From Castanea sativa (taxonomy: Eukaryota > Streptophyta > Magnoliopsida > Fagales > Fagaceae), in the NCBI RefSeq assembly GCF_040712315.1, contig NC_134013.1:74840001-74904000 (forward strand): a stretch of 64,000 nt of DNA, in the 5' to 3' direction. This document shows positions 23,811 through 36,113 of the stretch, in pieces. A program made the position numbers and the translations under genes. Within the stretch, counting starts at the first letter, position 1; every line of letters begins with the position of its first letter. Below the pieces are notes generated by a model. That model did no database searches, was not told where the DNA came from, and saw nothing but the letters and a program-made list of their open reading frames with translations.

Positions 23811-26565
23811 TCCTTTTTGCATCAAGTGTGGGGTCCATGATTTTAAAATTTTTTTAATAATTCCATTGAGATATGTGTTTAGAATACTAATTTGGCGTTT
23901 AGTACAAAGTAATGTTTTAGGATTCTAACAAATGTTGAAAGATTCTGATATTTGGTTGCAAATCACACAAGGGAATCAAATGTCAGGGGTATTTGGATTC
24001 CTACTCAATCCCCTTCTTGTAGAAATATGGATTTCCTTTAAAACATGTGGGTATCCAGATTTCAAAGTTTAAAATAAATTACATTTATTAGAAAGTGACA
24101 ATTTTACCCATTTTCCCTTTTTTATTTGTATATCCTATTTAGGATTGGTTATATGTTAAAATAAAATAAAATATTTATTTGTATTAACAAAACAGAATAT
24201 TGTGATTTCCATAAAGAATGGGAATTTAAATAGCTATTTTTTATATTATACATGTCATTTTAAAATGTTCAACTATAGTTTTTATGAATTTGTCATAATT
24301 TAGTATATATTTTGTTTGTCATTATTTATTTGGAGGGAGATAAAATAAATAAATAAATATTTGATATTGGGTTTATAAATCTAATTATAATGTGAGAAAA
24401 AATAATTCTTTTGAGATTTATAGAAATAAACCAAATATAGAAATAGTTACATTCTGAGGCATCTAGATTGCAAGATATTACATTCCTAAAATTTGGATGC
24501 TCGAGATAATGTAGATTCCCCTAAACCAAACGTCACTTGAGTGTTTTCAAAATACATAATTTTTAAACATTGTATTTTGGAAATAATTTTCTAACAAGCG
24601 CATTTCGAAAACACTAACCAAACACAAAATCTAAAAATGGGAGGCTTCAAAAACAAACAGGCCCATGTTTAAAAAAAACCTCATACCAAACAGGCCCATG
24701 TTTTGCATTCAATTATTAGTATCATACGATTTTTTTTCCCATTTAATGTTTATGAGATATACAAGTACGAAGGTTAAAAAAAAAAAGATTCATTGAAGAA
24801 TAAGAAACATAAACAAAATTGTAATAAGTGTGTGGTGGGTTTTTTTTGTATTGTTGGGCTTTGATCCCTCTTGCTATACTAAGGCTTATGGGTCTAAGGT
24901 AAGAGAGTTAGGACTGGCCTAAATAAGATACACTTCAGGCCAGCTTGTGCACGAGTCGAGCTGTCCCAATATAGACGCATTCTAGCAGAGGCATTATGGG
25001 CTGAGTGTATGGCGTGTCCACAACAGGAACAACTGTTACAAATGCTATAGCATGAATACAGTGAGACAGAAAAACTATAATATGAAACAAATGATACTAA
25101 TGTCAAAATAAAGGAAGGTAGCTTAATAAAGTTATGGCAGAATAATACAATAAATGGAAATAACGCTACAGCAGACAGTTAATAACTAAACGATAAACTA
25201 ATCACCCAACAAGCATATATAAAAGAAAAACTTGTCTACCAGAAAAGTAGGCTTAGCTTCTTAGCAGATGTGAGTCCAAGAAGTAAACCAATCCTCAATG
25301 TGAGTAACCTTAAGGAAGGCTTCTGTCATAAAAGTTACGCACTTTGGAAAAATGACCTAAATAGTTTAAGCTTCAGTCCTCAATCTCTTAGAGAATGGAT
25401 CTATCAAGAGGGAGAGAAAAATGTAGTCTATTGATGCATGCCTCTATTCTTACCACTTATTCTCTGATTAATTTGTATATTCTTTTCTTTTCTCTCTATT
25501 CTTTCTTTTTCTGCCTCTTCTTCCTTTCGTGTCATGTTCCCCCTTGCATTGTTCACAGCTACCCCCTTTTATACCATCTGTTGTGGCAAGATTTGTCATT
25601 TTTATCTCTCAACTGCTTTTAGCTTCTTGTGGGTGTCCTTCCAAGACTGCCTATTGGCCTGCCAGCTGTTCAGTCACTACCATTACTCTAAATATATTAG
25701 TCTCACCACTCTCAATTCCCAAACAAAATTGCTTGTCTTGTTTCTTACCTCTTTCTATTTTTCACCTCCTTCATCTAAATAAGGATTAAACATTTCCATT
25801 ACTTACCCTTATGACATGCATCAAGTGGTCTCAACCCACACTTACCTCTTTTGGGTGAGATGTCATCCAAGCAGGATATCTCTTAGAGAATAGACCCCCT
25901 CTTTCTCCCCACCGCCAAACCACACTCTCTGAAAACCTTGAACTGTGGCCTACCTCTCATATATTGGCTAGATAAAAGTAGATGGCACCATGGTCCTTTG
26001 TAAAAAATGGGCATCAGCAAAGTGTTATGTCATAATAACTAAAATCTATTCCCTAAAAATAACTAAAATCTATAGCTTTGCAGCTATGTTATTTGATTGA
26101 ATTTCTTACCTTTTTTCGTGCAACTTTTCGACCATAAATATATTTAACTTCGAATATACTCTCCGTAGGATTGTGCTTTATAAATTTTTTTAAATAATAA
26201 TTTAATGCAGCTGATAAAGTTATTGTCAATCATTTAATGCGGAGGAGTAGGTGAGATTTTACAATAAACTTCCCACAAATATCTTGCTTAGCCCCTAAGG
26301 CACCCACTTTCACCTCTTATACTCCTCAAGGATGCTCTAACACTTCCCATTCTCTCTTCGAGCAACCTCACTCATTGGGCTTTGGATGCTTCTTCATGAG
26401 GAACAACTGAAGGCTACAGCGGTGCATCTAATCTTTGTTCCTCAGGTCCCCACAATAATAATAATAATAATTCTCAAACATTTTCATATTCAATGCAAAT
26501 AATTAGAGATGGTCCAAAACTCCAAATATCTATCCATGCACATAACATTATGATTCTTTAAGGGT
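23810..26565. other. Long intergenic stretch, possible old LTR sequence
   Basis: No gene. The part from about 24852 (TGTTGGGCTTTGATCC) to about 26000 reads like LTR-retrotransposon DNA with C/T-rich leader-like sequence at 25470-25560, but I found no matching ends or target duplication. Direct repeats of AATAACTAAAATCTAT occur at 26033-26075. Confidence 0.35.
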
Positions 26566-26752
26566 ATGTTTAGGATCCACTTATTTTGCTGAAACTGAAA
26601 AATTTTTATTGAAAGTGTTGTAAATAAAGGTAAATGTTAATTGAAATAGTACAATGAGACCCATGAATAGTACTAAAAAATGTAGTGAGGCCCATAAATA
26701 ATACCAAAAATAATTTGAATAGTAAAATAAGTTAGCCAAACAGACATTAAAT
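26566..26752. mobile_element. MITE, family B copy 2
   Basis: Reverse-oriented relative of 7149-7353 and 30526-30722, sharing CTTATTTTGCTGAAACTGAAA, GAGACCCATGAATAGTAC and AATAGTAAAATAAGTTAGCC. Non-coding; ends are approximate. Confidence 0.7.
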
Positions 26753-27157
26753 AAAAGGTAACTCTATCATGGAGTTATTAAATCTTATCCATCCAGTGAG
26801 GATTAGATTTTATCACATCTCCTTCTCAACCAAAAACAAAAAAAAAAAAAAAATCATATCATTAATAATTTAACAATTACCAAAATGATAATAATTAATC
26901 GTTTTGTAAATACGGATGATGGGTAGAATCCAATCCACTTATTTCAAAATTGATGGACATATATGGAACTCCATAATGAAGTTTCCCTACAAATTCTAGA
27001 GAATCTTAATCCTTGGCATCTAAATAACTATCAAATTTAACTTTTGAGAGGATGTACATTCCTTTAAAAATGTGAATAAAGAGGTTCCTTAAGACTTTTG
27101 TTTTCTTTTTATGTCTATTGCAAATTGATTTCTAAACACTCTCCATTTCAGGAATTT
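26753..27157. other. Intergenic DNA
   Basis: AT-rich; no gene or element identified. Confidence 0.4.
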
Positions 27158-27300
27158 CATAGATACTCCTGGAGCATGAATAAATGGTGCTCACTTCTCT
27201 CATATTTATGGCGGACTTCACCATGAATTTAATGAGCGATCCCACCATAAATATGAGAAGAGAGAATACTATTCTACGTGCTTCAGAAATACCTAAGATA
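27158..27300. repeat. Foldback hairpin element
   Basis: Two arms of about 60 nt are imperfect reverse complements: CTTCTCTCATATTTATGG on the left pairs with CCATAAATATGAGAAGAG on the right, separated by roughly 30 nt. Outer arms pair less well (GATACTCCTGGAGCATG against CGTGCTTCAGAAATACC). It is most likely a small MITE; a hairpin RNA product is possible but unsupported. Confidence 0.6.
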
Positions 27301-30192
27301 AGATTTATTCTTCCATTTCACTATTGTGCCTTTTTGGCTTTTCCCCCCTCTTAGAGAGTAAATTGATTGTGCTTTACAGGTCATTGCCGTTTCAAAGCAA
27401 TTAAACGTGGTGCATTTCATCATGAATGTTTAATTTTCATGAAATTGTTAGTTTACACCCCTTCAATTATTATTATAATATTGTGACATTATATATTATT
27501 AGATTTACCAAAAAAATTAAGTCTTAATGGAAAATGGTCCATTTCCATTTCACGAACTAAATGAAAAAAAAAAAGATCTTACTACATTATTTTATTTAGT
27601 ATTTACTTTAGACTCTATGAAATATCAGCATCTTCCTGGTTTAACTTAAAACATTAAACTTTTTTTTTTGAGAAGGTAAAACATTAAACTTGAGGTAACG
27701 TAAAATCCCCTAATTCCTATCAACTCATGGTTTTGCGTTTATCATTTCATAACAATAAATATAATGTACTTAGTTATTTGTAGGCTGAATAAATAGAAAG
27801 TACTTGCAACAATTTTGTTATTGTTCTCTTCGGTCCACGTTTTGAAAGAATTTAATTAAACATGTGATCCATCTCACCCTTTAGTCGTCAAATTCTTTTA
27901 TTGACAATATTCTTGTTGCCATGAAAATTCTTCTTCTTCTTCGACTTCTTCTTCTTTTTTGACTGAAAATGGTAGTCAAATTCTTTTTCTTGTCGCCATG
28001 AAAATTCTTCTTTAGATGGCTTGCCTTCTCCGTACCTTTAAGGTAATAATACGGGAATGCTTCTAGATACTAGTAGACTTTTTTTTGCTAATTCTAGATA
28101 CTAGTAGATACTGCTTGTCAATATTCGTAGTTCCATCATTAATTCATTAATTACCTCCTTATTTTTGTTTGATGGGAACTTTTTTTTTTTTTTTTTGTAA
28201 TGAATTTGTTTGATAGGAATACCAAACCAACATCCATTGTCCACGTGACATCTATGCTACCTAGCTTTTGCCACATTGGAAAAAAAGGAAAAAAAGAAAA
28301 GACAAAAAGACAGACTCTAATCATTATATTGAAAAAAAGGCCTAGATAAGCGTGATTTTTTAAAACTTCATTTTTTTTTTTTGAAATATAAGAATCCTTT
28401 ATTATAATTTTAGCAAAAAACCTAGCTAAATTATTGACACAAAATAAAATAAGAGTTACATATCTATTTTTTGCTAATAAACAAAGTTTTGGCATTAACA
28501 ATTTAAGAAGAAAAATGTTATAAAAAGAAAAGAAAAAAAAACCAGCCAACTTGAATCCATATAATTTAAGTTTGAAACGGACAGAATCCATATAATTACA
28601 GTAGGGACGCTCTGAGACCGACCATATATATGACCATGACAGTAGGTGACCGTAAATTTATTTGAAAAGCCACCATGCCCAACTTGAAAGTTGACTAGTA
28701 ATCTGTAATCACTTGTTAAAGGATACACGTAATCATGCATAGGGCGAATTTTCTTAATGAAATGTTGAATTTAAACTTAAATTTATTCAGCAAAAAAAAA
28801 TGTTGAATTTACATTTGACCACCACGGACTAATCAGAAGGTTTTTATAAATTATAAGCACGTCAATGTTTTCATGCTTATCAATCTAACCTTTACACATA
28901 TTTCATTAAAAATCTGGCCTATCTTGCATCACACAATTACTTAATCTAATCACTCAATATATAAATTCTAGACCTAATATCTTTTTTTTTTTTAATTTTA
29001 GTTTCTGCTTGACTTGATCCTTATTCCTTAGAAACAACAGTATTTCTTCATAACTTTTATTTAAAGAAAACAACAACAATATTTCAAATCTAAGGCCCCA
29101 AGCCCCCAAGTTGTAGTATTTCAAAACTATAATAATGGAGCACAAGATTGGAGATTCTAGTTCTACGTACCCAGCCTCCATAAACTCCCAAATTAATTAA
29201 ACACACATTAATGTATAAATGACTGTTAAGATCACTATCAGGGACACCTGATGTGAATGTAAAAGGTCAGCTTAGTTAAACTACTGGTCATTCTTTAATT
29301 CCGAGTTTCTGAACTGGCTTCAATCACCGACAAGGAAAACTAAAGCTGTCTTGTACGTAGTAAAACAGCTGGCTATTAGCTATGGTCTTCTAAATTCTAA
29401 TGGTTCCCAACCACTAATATGTATATACATTCCTTTTTGTTCTTGCTAGTTTTTTTTCAAAATATATTTTATGTTCTCGCCTTTAAAGCTTAAGATGTGT
29501 TCAATTTCATTATTTTTTTTTTAAAAGATGTGTTCAATTTCATTATTATTTTTTTAAAAGATGCGTTCGATGTATCCATGTTTAGTATCTATATATAAAG
29601 TTCCAATTCAACAGAAGTCATTAGTTTTTGTCTTTATTATGTTATATTAATTCATATTGGATTTTTTATATTTTAATTTATGGTTTCTTTTATGCTCAGA
29701 ATTGATTAGAAATATTTTTTCTATTTTAATATTACGATTGTGCAATTAAAATCTTTTTCTTTTTTTTTAATTCTGATTTGATCTGCACATTTATTGGGGA
29801 GATAGGCCACATGGGGTTGATAGGCTAGAAAGAGCACATTGTTCTCAGAGTGATGATATTGATACCCAGTGGTACATGATTCAAGGGATTGGTACAATGT
29901 TCAGAGCAACATACCGGCATTCATTTAGAAACTAAAAATAATAAATCATTTAAGATGAGAAGGAAAGATATTTTGTCCCATTAGAGAGAATTATTTGAAT
30001 TTTTTTTTTTTCATATTAAAGAATTTACATACATCAAGACACACGTCATCAAGTCACCAACTTCCCCAACCTTCCGGCATTGGGCACTTATTTGCCTCCA
30101 TACATGGTCTTACAACTTCGTGCATTCAAATTTAAAAGTAACATGCGCATGACATGTGTTAAAAAATGGCCATGTGTTGACTCTGTATTTAG
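27301..30192. other. Intergenic AT-rich DNA
   Basis: No gene. Local duplications include ATTCTAGATACTAGTAGA-like words at 28060-28112 and GATGTGTTCAATTTCATTAT repeated near 29490-29550. Several poly(T) and poly(A) tracts are present. Confidence 0.4.
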
Positions 30193-30358
30193 CATAGTTT
30201 TAAAAATCGAACCAGATTGGCTGGTCTAGTAGGTTCAACTGGGAACTGGATGCTAGTCCAATCCGGTTAAAACACCCAAAACTAGTTAAAAATCGGAGTT
30301 GAACCATAAATTAAAAAAAAAAAACTGTTTGATGCCCGGTTCGGTTTTTAAAACCATG
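30193..30358. mobile_element. hAT-type MITE with perfect 8-bp target duplication
   Basis: The left end CATAGTTTTAAAAATCGAAC and the reverse complement of the right end, CATGGTTTTAAAAACCGAAC, match at all but two positions. GTATTTAG flanks exactly at 30185-30192 and 30359-30366. An 8-bp duplication with short terminal repeats fits hAT. The element is 166 bp and non-coding. Confidence 0.88.
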
Positions 30359-30525
30359 GTATTTAGTTCACTGTACAAAAGTACTGGACAAGAGTCGTGT
30401 TATTAACTCAAAAGAGACCAAAAAGTCAATTTATATTTATATTCAAGAAAAATAATGGTTATACAATTGTGAAGTACTCAAATCAAAGTTAAAAAAGTGC
30501 ATTTTAGTTTTTTTATTTATTTAGT

Positions 30526-30722
30526 GTGTGTTTAGTATGGATTATTTTTGCTAACTTATTTTATTATTCAGTTTATTTTTGTTACTATTTATGGGGTCCT
30601 ACTTCACTTTTTGGTACTATTTATGAGTCTCACCGTATAATTTCAACTAATTTTTACTTTTATCTACAGTACTTTCAGCAAAAAATTTTCAGTTTCAGCA
30701 AAATAAGCAGGTCTCGAACGGA
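30526..30722. mobile_element. MITE, family B copy 3
   Basis: Same family as 7149-7353 and 26566-26752. Flanks TATTTAGT (30518-30525) and TACTTAGT (30723-30730) agree at 7 of 8 positions, suggesting an hAT-type insertion. Non-coding, 197 bp. Confidence 0.75.
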
Positions 30723-31467
30723 TACTTAGTCCTAACATGGGACTAGTAATTAGAGACTTATCTATTTTTGTTGTTGATATGTTTTATTTATTTTATTGAT
30801 TTAAAATTTATTTTAAACATTTGGAAAATTAGTTAATATTAGGATACCACAAGTTTTAACTGCATAATTAAACTTAAAATTAGAAAAAAAAATATGTTTT
30901 TGAATTAACTATTATCGTATTTTGTAATTTTCTTTATAATAAAAGCACTTGTAGCTAGAACATTTTCATTTGAATATAATTAATGGAACACTCTAGTATT
31001 TTTTGCATGGATAGACATAATTAATTGAGAATTTGAGATCAAGAAAGAAAACACAACCAAATCACCACAAAAAAAGAAGAAGAATCAAACCCTTTTGTAT
31101 CCCTTAACCCTTCTTCTTCTACTTCTTTTTGGTGGTTTTGTAAGAGCCACTCTATCCCTAAACCTATTTTTTTCCCGCATAAACGATAATAAACTTTATT
31201 TATATAGAATTACATTGTACAATGAGAAAGAGAAAAAATAGAGATTTTTCTAACCAAATAATAACCTCCTTTTTATCTTTTGCAACACTAGCTAAAGTTA
31301 GAGTAACATGATTTTATCGTAAAGGTATACTAATAAAAGAAATAAAATCAAAACTATCACAAATAAGTTTAACGTCTTCAAGAATCCAAACTACTTCAAA
31401 AGAACAAATTCTATCAAAATCCAGAAAATCAACAAGCTCAGCAAAATTACTTTTAACAGTGTTTTTA
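30723..31467. other. Intergenic DNA
   Basis: No gene. An imperfect inverted repeat at about 31050-31140 pairs an A/G-rich AAGAAGAAGAATC arm with a T/C-rich TTCTTCTTCTACTTC arm. Confidence 0.4.
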
Positions 31468-32256
31468 CGCTCTGTTTGTTTCGATGTAAAATATTTTTCG
31501 TAAAATATTTTCCTATTTTCAAGTGTTTGATTGCATGTAAAATATAGTCAAAGTTGTAAAATATTTTCCTTTGACTAAAATTTGCGCTTAAAAACTTGTA
31601 AAATATTTTACAAAAAAAACAAGTGTAAAACATTTTACAAAAATCGCACAGCCTCACACCTGACGCTTTATCCCTCTTTCTCCTACTTTACCGATCCACT
31701 CTCACACTTGCCCAAACCAGCACCAGCACGCCACTCCTCTCCACTCAATAAGCACCCTTTGCTGCTCTTTGCCTCCATTCTGGTGGCACCACCATCAAAT
31801 CTCGACTTGTTTTGTCGTCGAAGAGGTCGCCACGAGAGGCCCGAGGTCGCTATCACTGCCGCTCTGTTGCTCGTTGCTTGGATCCAGTTTCAAATCTAGA
31901 AACACAGCTGCTAAGATCTCTGATCTAGAATCGCCGATCTGGGTTTTTCGTTCCTTCACGATCTGGGGTTTTGGGATGGCTTGGGGGTTGCAGTGCGGAC
32001 TGGTTGGGTTTGTGGGTAGTGGTGGCTAAGTGGGCTGCGGTGACTGGCTGGCTTTTGTTGATTCTTTCTCTCTGGTTGTGATTTAGGTGGCTGGTGATGA
32101 CTGTGGTGATTGGGTTTATGGTGGTTGGTGGTTGTTGGTTTGTATTTGCATTTTCTAGTATTGAGCTCAATCCAAACACTTGAAAATTATTTCCTGAAAA
32201 TGTTTACATGTAAAATATTTTACATTTGAAAATATTTTACATCGAAACAAAGAGCG
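31468..32256. mobile_element. Inverted-repeat DNA element with GC-rich core
   Basis: The left end reads CGCTCTGTTTGTTTCGATG and the reverse complement of the right end CGCTCTTTGTTTCGATG, both followed by TAAAATATTTT. TTA flanks both sides (31465-31467 and 32257-32259), which could be a 3-bp duplication as in Harbinger-type elements, though three bases can match by chance. The ends contain several TGTAAAATATTTT words in both orientations. The core (31650-32150) is GC-richer and gene-like but has no recognisable protein. Confidence 0.7.
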
Positions 32257-32499
32257 TTAGAGAAACAAGTGCTTAGACAAAATTGAAAAGTCACCCACAA
32301 CACAAAAGCATCAATGCAAAGGGGATTCAATTCCTTCTTCACTTGAACATGTAAGATTGCAATCCTTTTGTCAAACCCAAATTTGCAAAACCATCAATAT
32401 CAAACCAAGTTTCAAAAAGAAAGAGGACTTTGGGACCTTCTTTACTCTCTAAACAATGAATATTGCTTCTAGGATCCCAAGCCCTCGGCAACTAAGGCT
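32257..32499. other. Short spacer between element and LINE remnant
   Basis: No recognisable feature. Confidence 0.4.
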
Positions 32500-34062
32500 A
32501 ATATTTTCATGTTGGGGGATGGGGCTAAAGAAGAACCCTATAAGTGGAATGAGAAAGTAACAGATTTTCTTTATCAATTGCTTGTTTCTTATGAGTTGGA
32601 ATTTCCAATGGTAAAAAGATACTATCAACAGCCTTAGAGGAAAATTTAGTGGGAGAAAATATAGTCTTGGAGATTTCCAGAGTAGAAGGATTGTTGGATT
32701 TATGTACAAGACGTTTCCAAGATCGAAATGAATATTTAGTATGGCCTGAGAAACCCACTGAGATATTTGGAATAGTCTCCAACTCTATATCAAAATTTAA
32801 ATCCCCCTTAACAACCTTCTGCTTATCCATATCTAAATCATAAATTAAATTTCCTTCAAGTACCTTCAACTTATCCTAATCACAGAAGTCACAAGATGCA
32901 TTATTTACGAGAGGAATTTCTGAAATAGTTGTTTCATCTGTTAATTGTTGGGTAAACATCAAACACTGAGACTTCTCTCATTCTGTCACTACTATAGCTA
33001 ATTTTAAAACACTTTATCAATAGACAGTTTGGACTTATCAGGTAAGGTCACAAAAGGGTCATTAAGAGAATTCAAAATGGCTATGAAAATATTATCCAAT
33101 AGATGGGCTTTTGAATTTGAAGAAATGATAGAATTACCAGATAAATTGGATTTTGGTGGGATAATATTATGGCTAGAGGAGGAGCTTCTAGTGGGTAACA
33201 AGTTTGAGATGAATCACCCGCTTCTTCCTCGGAGACAATGAACTTCAACATCATCTTCCTATCTTTCTCTAGATGGACTTAAATTGCTCTTTTTTTGACC
33301 AAAATTTTGAGCCATAGCACGAAGCCATGGACCAATTGAAAATCATTATCAATTGTAAAAAAAAAATATATATATATATATATATATTTTTATTTTTCGA
33401 CATTCACAATCTTGATGGCTGAGTATACCACATCAATAGCAAAAGATATTTAATTTTTCATATTTGAAGAAAACCAACATTCTTCTACATTTGCAATATG
33501 TACCATTTTACCTCTCATTAGAGGTTTTATAATGTCAATGTCCACCCTAATCCGAAGAAAGGGACTCCAAACTAAACCGCTCTTAGGAGCATCAACCATA
33601 AGAGGATTACCAATCTCATTAGCTATATGGGTACCAATAGTTTTGTTTATACTTTTGATAGGAACATTGAAAACGTGAATCCAAAAAAAAGAGCGTTGAA
33701 AGGTAACATTATTAGGGTTGAGATCACCATTGAAACACTTCAATAAAATAAGTATTTTATCAAAAGACCAGGGGCTTTTATCTTGAACTTCAATAATGTT
33801 CTCCTCCTTGACGAAGATAACTAGAAATAAATTATTCCCAAACTTCTTTGATGGTCACACCATGAGATCAACACCAAAGTTGTTGAAGAGTAGATTTAAA
33901 AGCCTACTGATTGAAATCTTTGTTGGTTTGTAATTTGAACAAGAGACTCAACTAGCTTGTTGTTTGAATAGAGCCACTTCATGAGAACTAACAGCCAATA
34001 ACACCTTTTTCTTCATTAGATAGGTGAAATTTTTTCCATAATTCCTCCATAGAAGCGTCCAT
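32500..34062 (-). pseudogene. LINE-associated ORF1 (DUF4283-type) remnant
   Basis: The minus strand from 34062 reads MDASMEELWKKFHLSNEEKG, the usual opening of plant LINE ORF1/zinc-knuckle proteins, then stops and a frame change. From about 33743 it gives KCFNGDLNPNNVTFQRSFFW, IHVFNVPIKSINKTIG and LRIRVDIDIIKPLMRGKM, the classic DUF4283 plus linker block. The zinc-knuckle cysteines expected next are not found; the region to about 32500 is a broken C-terminal part. These proteins bind nucleic acid in the retrotransposon particle. Stops and shifts show it is dead. Confidence 0.82.
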
Positions 34063-34864
34063 GTTGGATTAGAATAAGAAATTAATATTGGGCAGAAACA
34101 TAAAGGGAAAAATGGAAAATAGGGGAAGATAATAAGGAAAAAAAAATGAAGGGGAAGGGAAGAAGGATAGTGAGAAGAGCAAAGAAAACTAAATCCCCTA
34201 CTACAATTTGAAGCAAAAATCTGAGAGGTTTGAATTTAATGCGAGGAAACATGAGTTAGTTTCTTTTACTTTCCAATGAGAGAAGTTTTTATAAACAGAA
34301 TTGAAGATACTATATCGTCTCTCCATCCCTTAACCTGAGGCAAAGAAATGGAATACTTTGCCCTTTTGGGTAAAGACTAAACTTGTGTTTTGCTTTTTTA
34401 CCTAAAATTTTTAAATAAATAATCTAACCTTAAAAAAAAAAAAATTGTTGTTATACATTTAAGATAAGAGTTGTCAAAAATTAGATATTTAGATAAATAC
34501 TATGCAAATAAAATACTGAAAAATGCATGATATCCAAACAGACACTAATGTTATAATACGTGAATGTAAGATTCTTAGTATTTGCTTACTTAACAAATTA
34601 AAGGAGCACCATGAAATGATAGTAACCTATTTGTCCCCATTACGTTTTCCAACGTATAACATGTAACATACGTGAACCAAACATTATTATAGTTGAAACA
34701 TGATTGTATATTTACAATTGATTTGTTTTATAATTCAAATTAACTTTTATTAATTTTAAAATTTCATTTAATCTCACATCATTTTAAAATTTAAATGATA
34801 TAATACCTTAATAGTTTGTACAATACTATACCCAAAAAAAAAAAAAAAACTTAATGGGGAAATT
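34063..34864. other. Intergenic DNA upstream of the LINE remnant
   Basis: A-rich and AT-rich sequence, part of which may be the LINE 5' UTR; no gene. Confidence 0.4.
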
Positions 34865-35366
34865 AGGGGTGTATATGAGTTGATTCAAGTCAATTGAGGG
34901 TGAAATTACCATTCAATCAAACAAAATTGGGTTTGGAATCACGCCACCTGTTGCCAACCATGGGTATATAGGTCTTTGATTTCCATGTCTTTGTTATTCC
35001 ATAAGGTGGATCGGTCAAAACCATCGGATCTTGTTGAGATGTCATTGATTATGGCTACTTCTAGTGGAGATTTGATGGATCTTGCTGTCTTTGGTCAAGA
35101 TCTTGCAAGAATTGATCAAGATTTTATTGGATTAGGCTAAAATCTCGTCACATCTATCAAAGAAACCAATATATCGACGGAGCATGATGAACTATGTTTA
35201 ATAGTGGTTTTCAATTGGATTTGTTGGAGTTGGTTTCACATAATGAGAACCGCCACTCAATCCATGATTGTTGGATTTTTCTCGGCAAAGACCCACCACC
35301 ATCCGCCATTAGTTGGATAGGTTGAACTACGGTTCGGCTCACGGGCTGATGGTTGGACAACTCTAG
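34865..35366. mobile_element. Possible hAT-like element
   Basis: Left end TAGGGGTGTATA and reverse complement of the right end TAGAGTTGTCCA are loosely alike, and the flanks GGGGAAAT and GATGAAAT agree at six of eight bases. Both signals are weak. No coding capacity is seen. Confidence 0.35.
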
Positions 35367-35378
35367 ATGAAATATAGA

Positions 35379-35495
35379 GCCTGTTTGGTAATGTTGTTCA
35401 AATAACGCTGTTTGTATTTGTTAAAAATACGTATAAATAAAAAAATATATAAAAATACGTGTAATATTTAAACACTAAAAACTATTATTTTAGTT
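35379..35495. mobile_element. MITE, family C fragment
   Basis: CTGTTTGGTAATGTTGTTC... ATACGTGTAATATTTAAACACTAAAAACTATTAT matches, base for base in long stretches, the two halves of the element that is interrupted at 44784. This copy is useful as an 'empty site' reference. Exact ends are not clear. Confidence 0.65.
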
Positions 35496-36113
35496 ACACT
35501 ACTCAACTGCCCTATAATTACAGACTTCGCAGTATTGTTGCAACTTCCGGGCCAGCGGACTCTCTCCCCTCTCCACTTGTTTGGCCCAAATCCCCCGTAT
35601 ACACGTAATACCCAATATTGTTGATTAAAAAAAAAAAAAAAAAACTGTACGTACAATTGGGCGTACGGCAAAATAAAAACAAATGGGAGTATGGGACCCA
35701 TTAAGATTTTGATGGGCCTAGAATCTCCTCGTAAACGCTGAGCTGGCAAGCACTTTTTTAGTTGTTGCCAAAACCGAACTCATTGTACATTTATACGGCG
35801 CAGCAGAGATTCATTTCTCTCCGGTCAGCAACAGACAAAAATAAAATACTGAAACTCTCGCGCCCTTCGCTTCCTTCGTAAACAAGCTCTGCACAGTAAC
35901 AGCAAATCAAGAACCAAACAAGAAAAACACAAAAAAACTCACTCTTTAGTGAGCTTTAACCAACCTCTCTGCGTCTGCTCTAAAAACTCGTGGAAATTCA
36001 AAAATTGCTTTAACTAAGAAGCGAGGGAAAACTAAATACTGTGTGTTTTGGAAATGGATTCTTGGAATTTTTTAGGGTTTGATTAGAGACTTGGAATTTA
36101 GAAATAGGAATCA
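35496..36113 (+). promoter_or_regulatory. Promoter and 5' leader of the Barentsz-like gene
   Basis: TTTATACGG at about 35790 is a possible TATA box, followed by C/T-rich leader-like sequence (TTCATTTCTCTCCGG). The start ATG at 36114 is preceded by AATCA and is the first in a long open frame. The upstream half, before 35760, shows only a poly(A) run. Confidence 0.45.

Noticed and set aside
24852..26000. Possible full LTR or gene
   Set aside because: No paired ends, target duplication or coding domain could be found; left as unassigned intergenic DNA.
31582..32029. Overlapping frames of 86 and 105 codons in the inverted-repeat element
   Set aside because: No domain signature, and the frames cross element end repeats; GC-rich composition alone explains the lack of stops.
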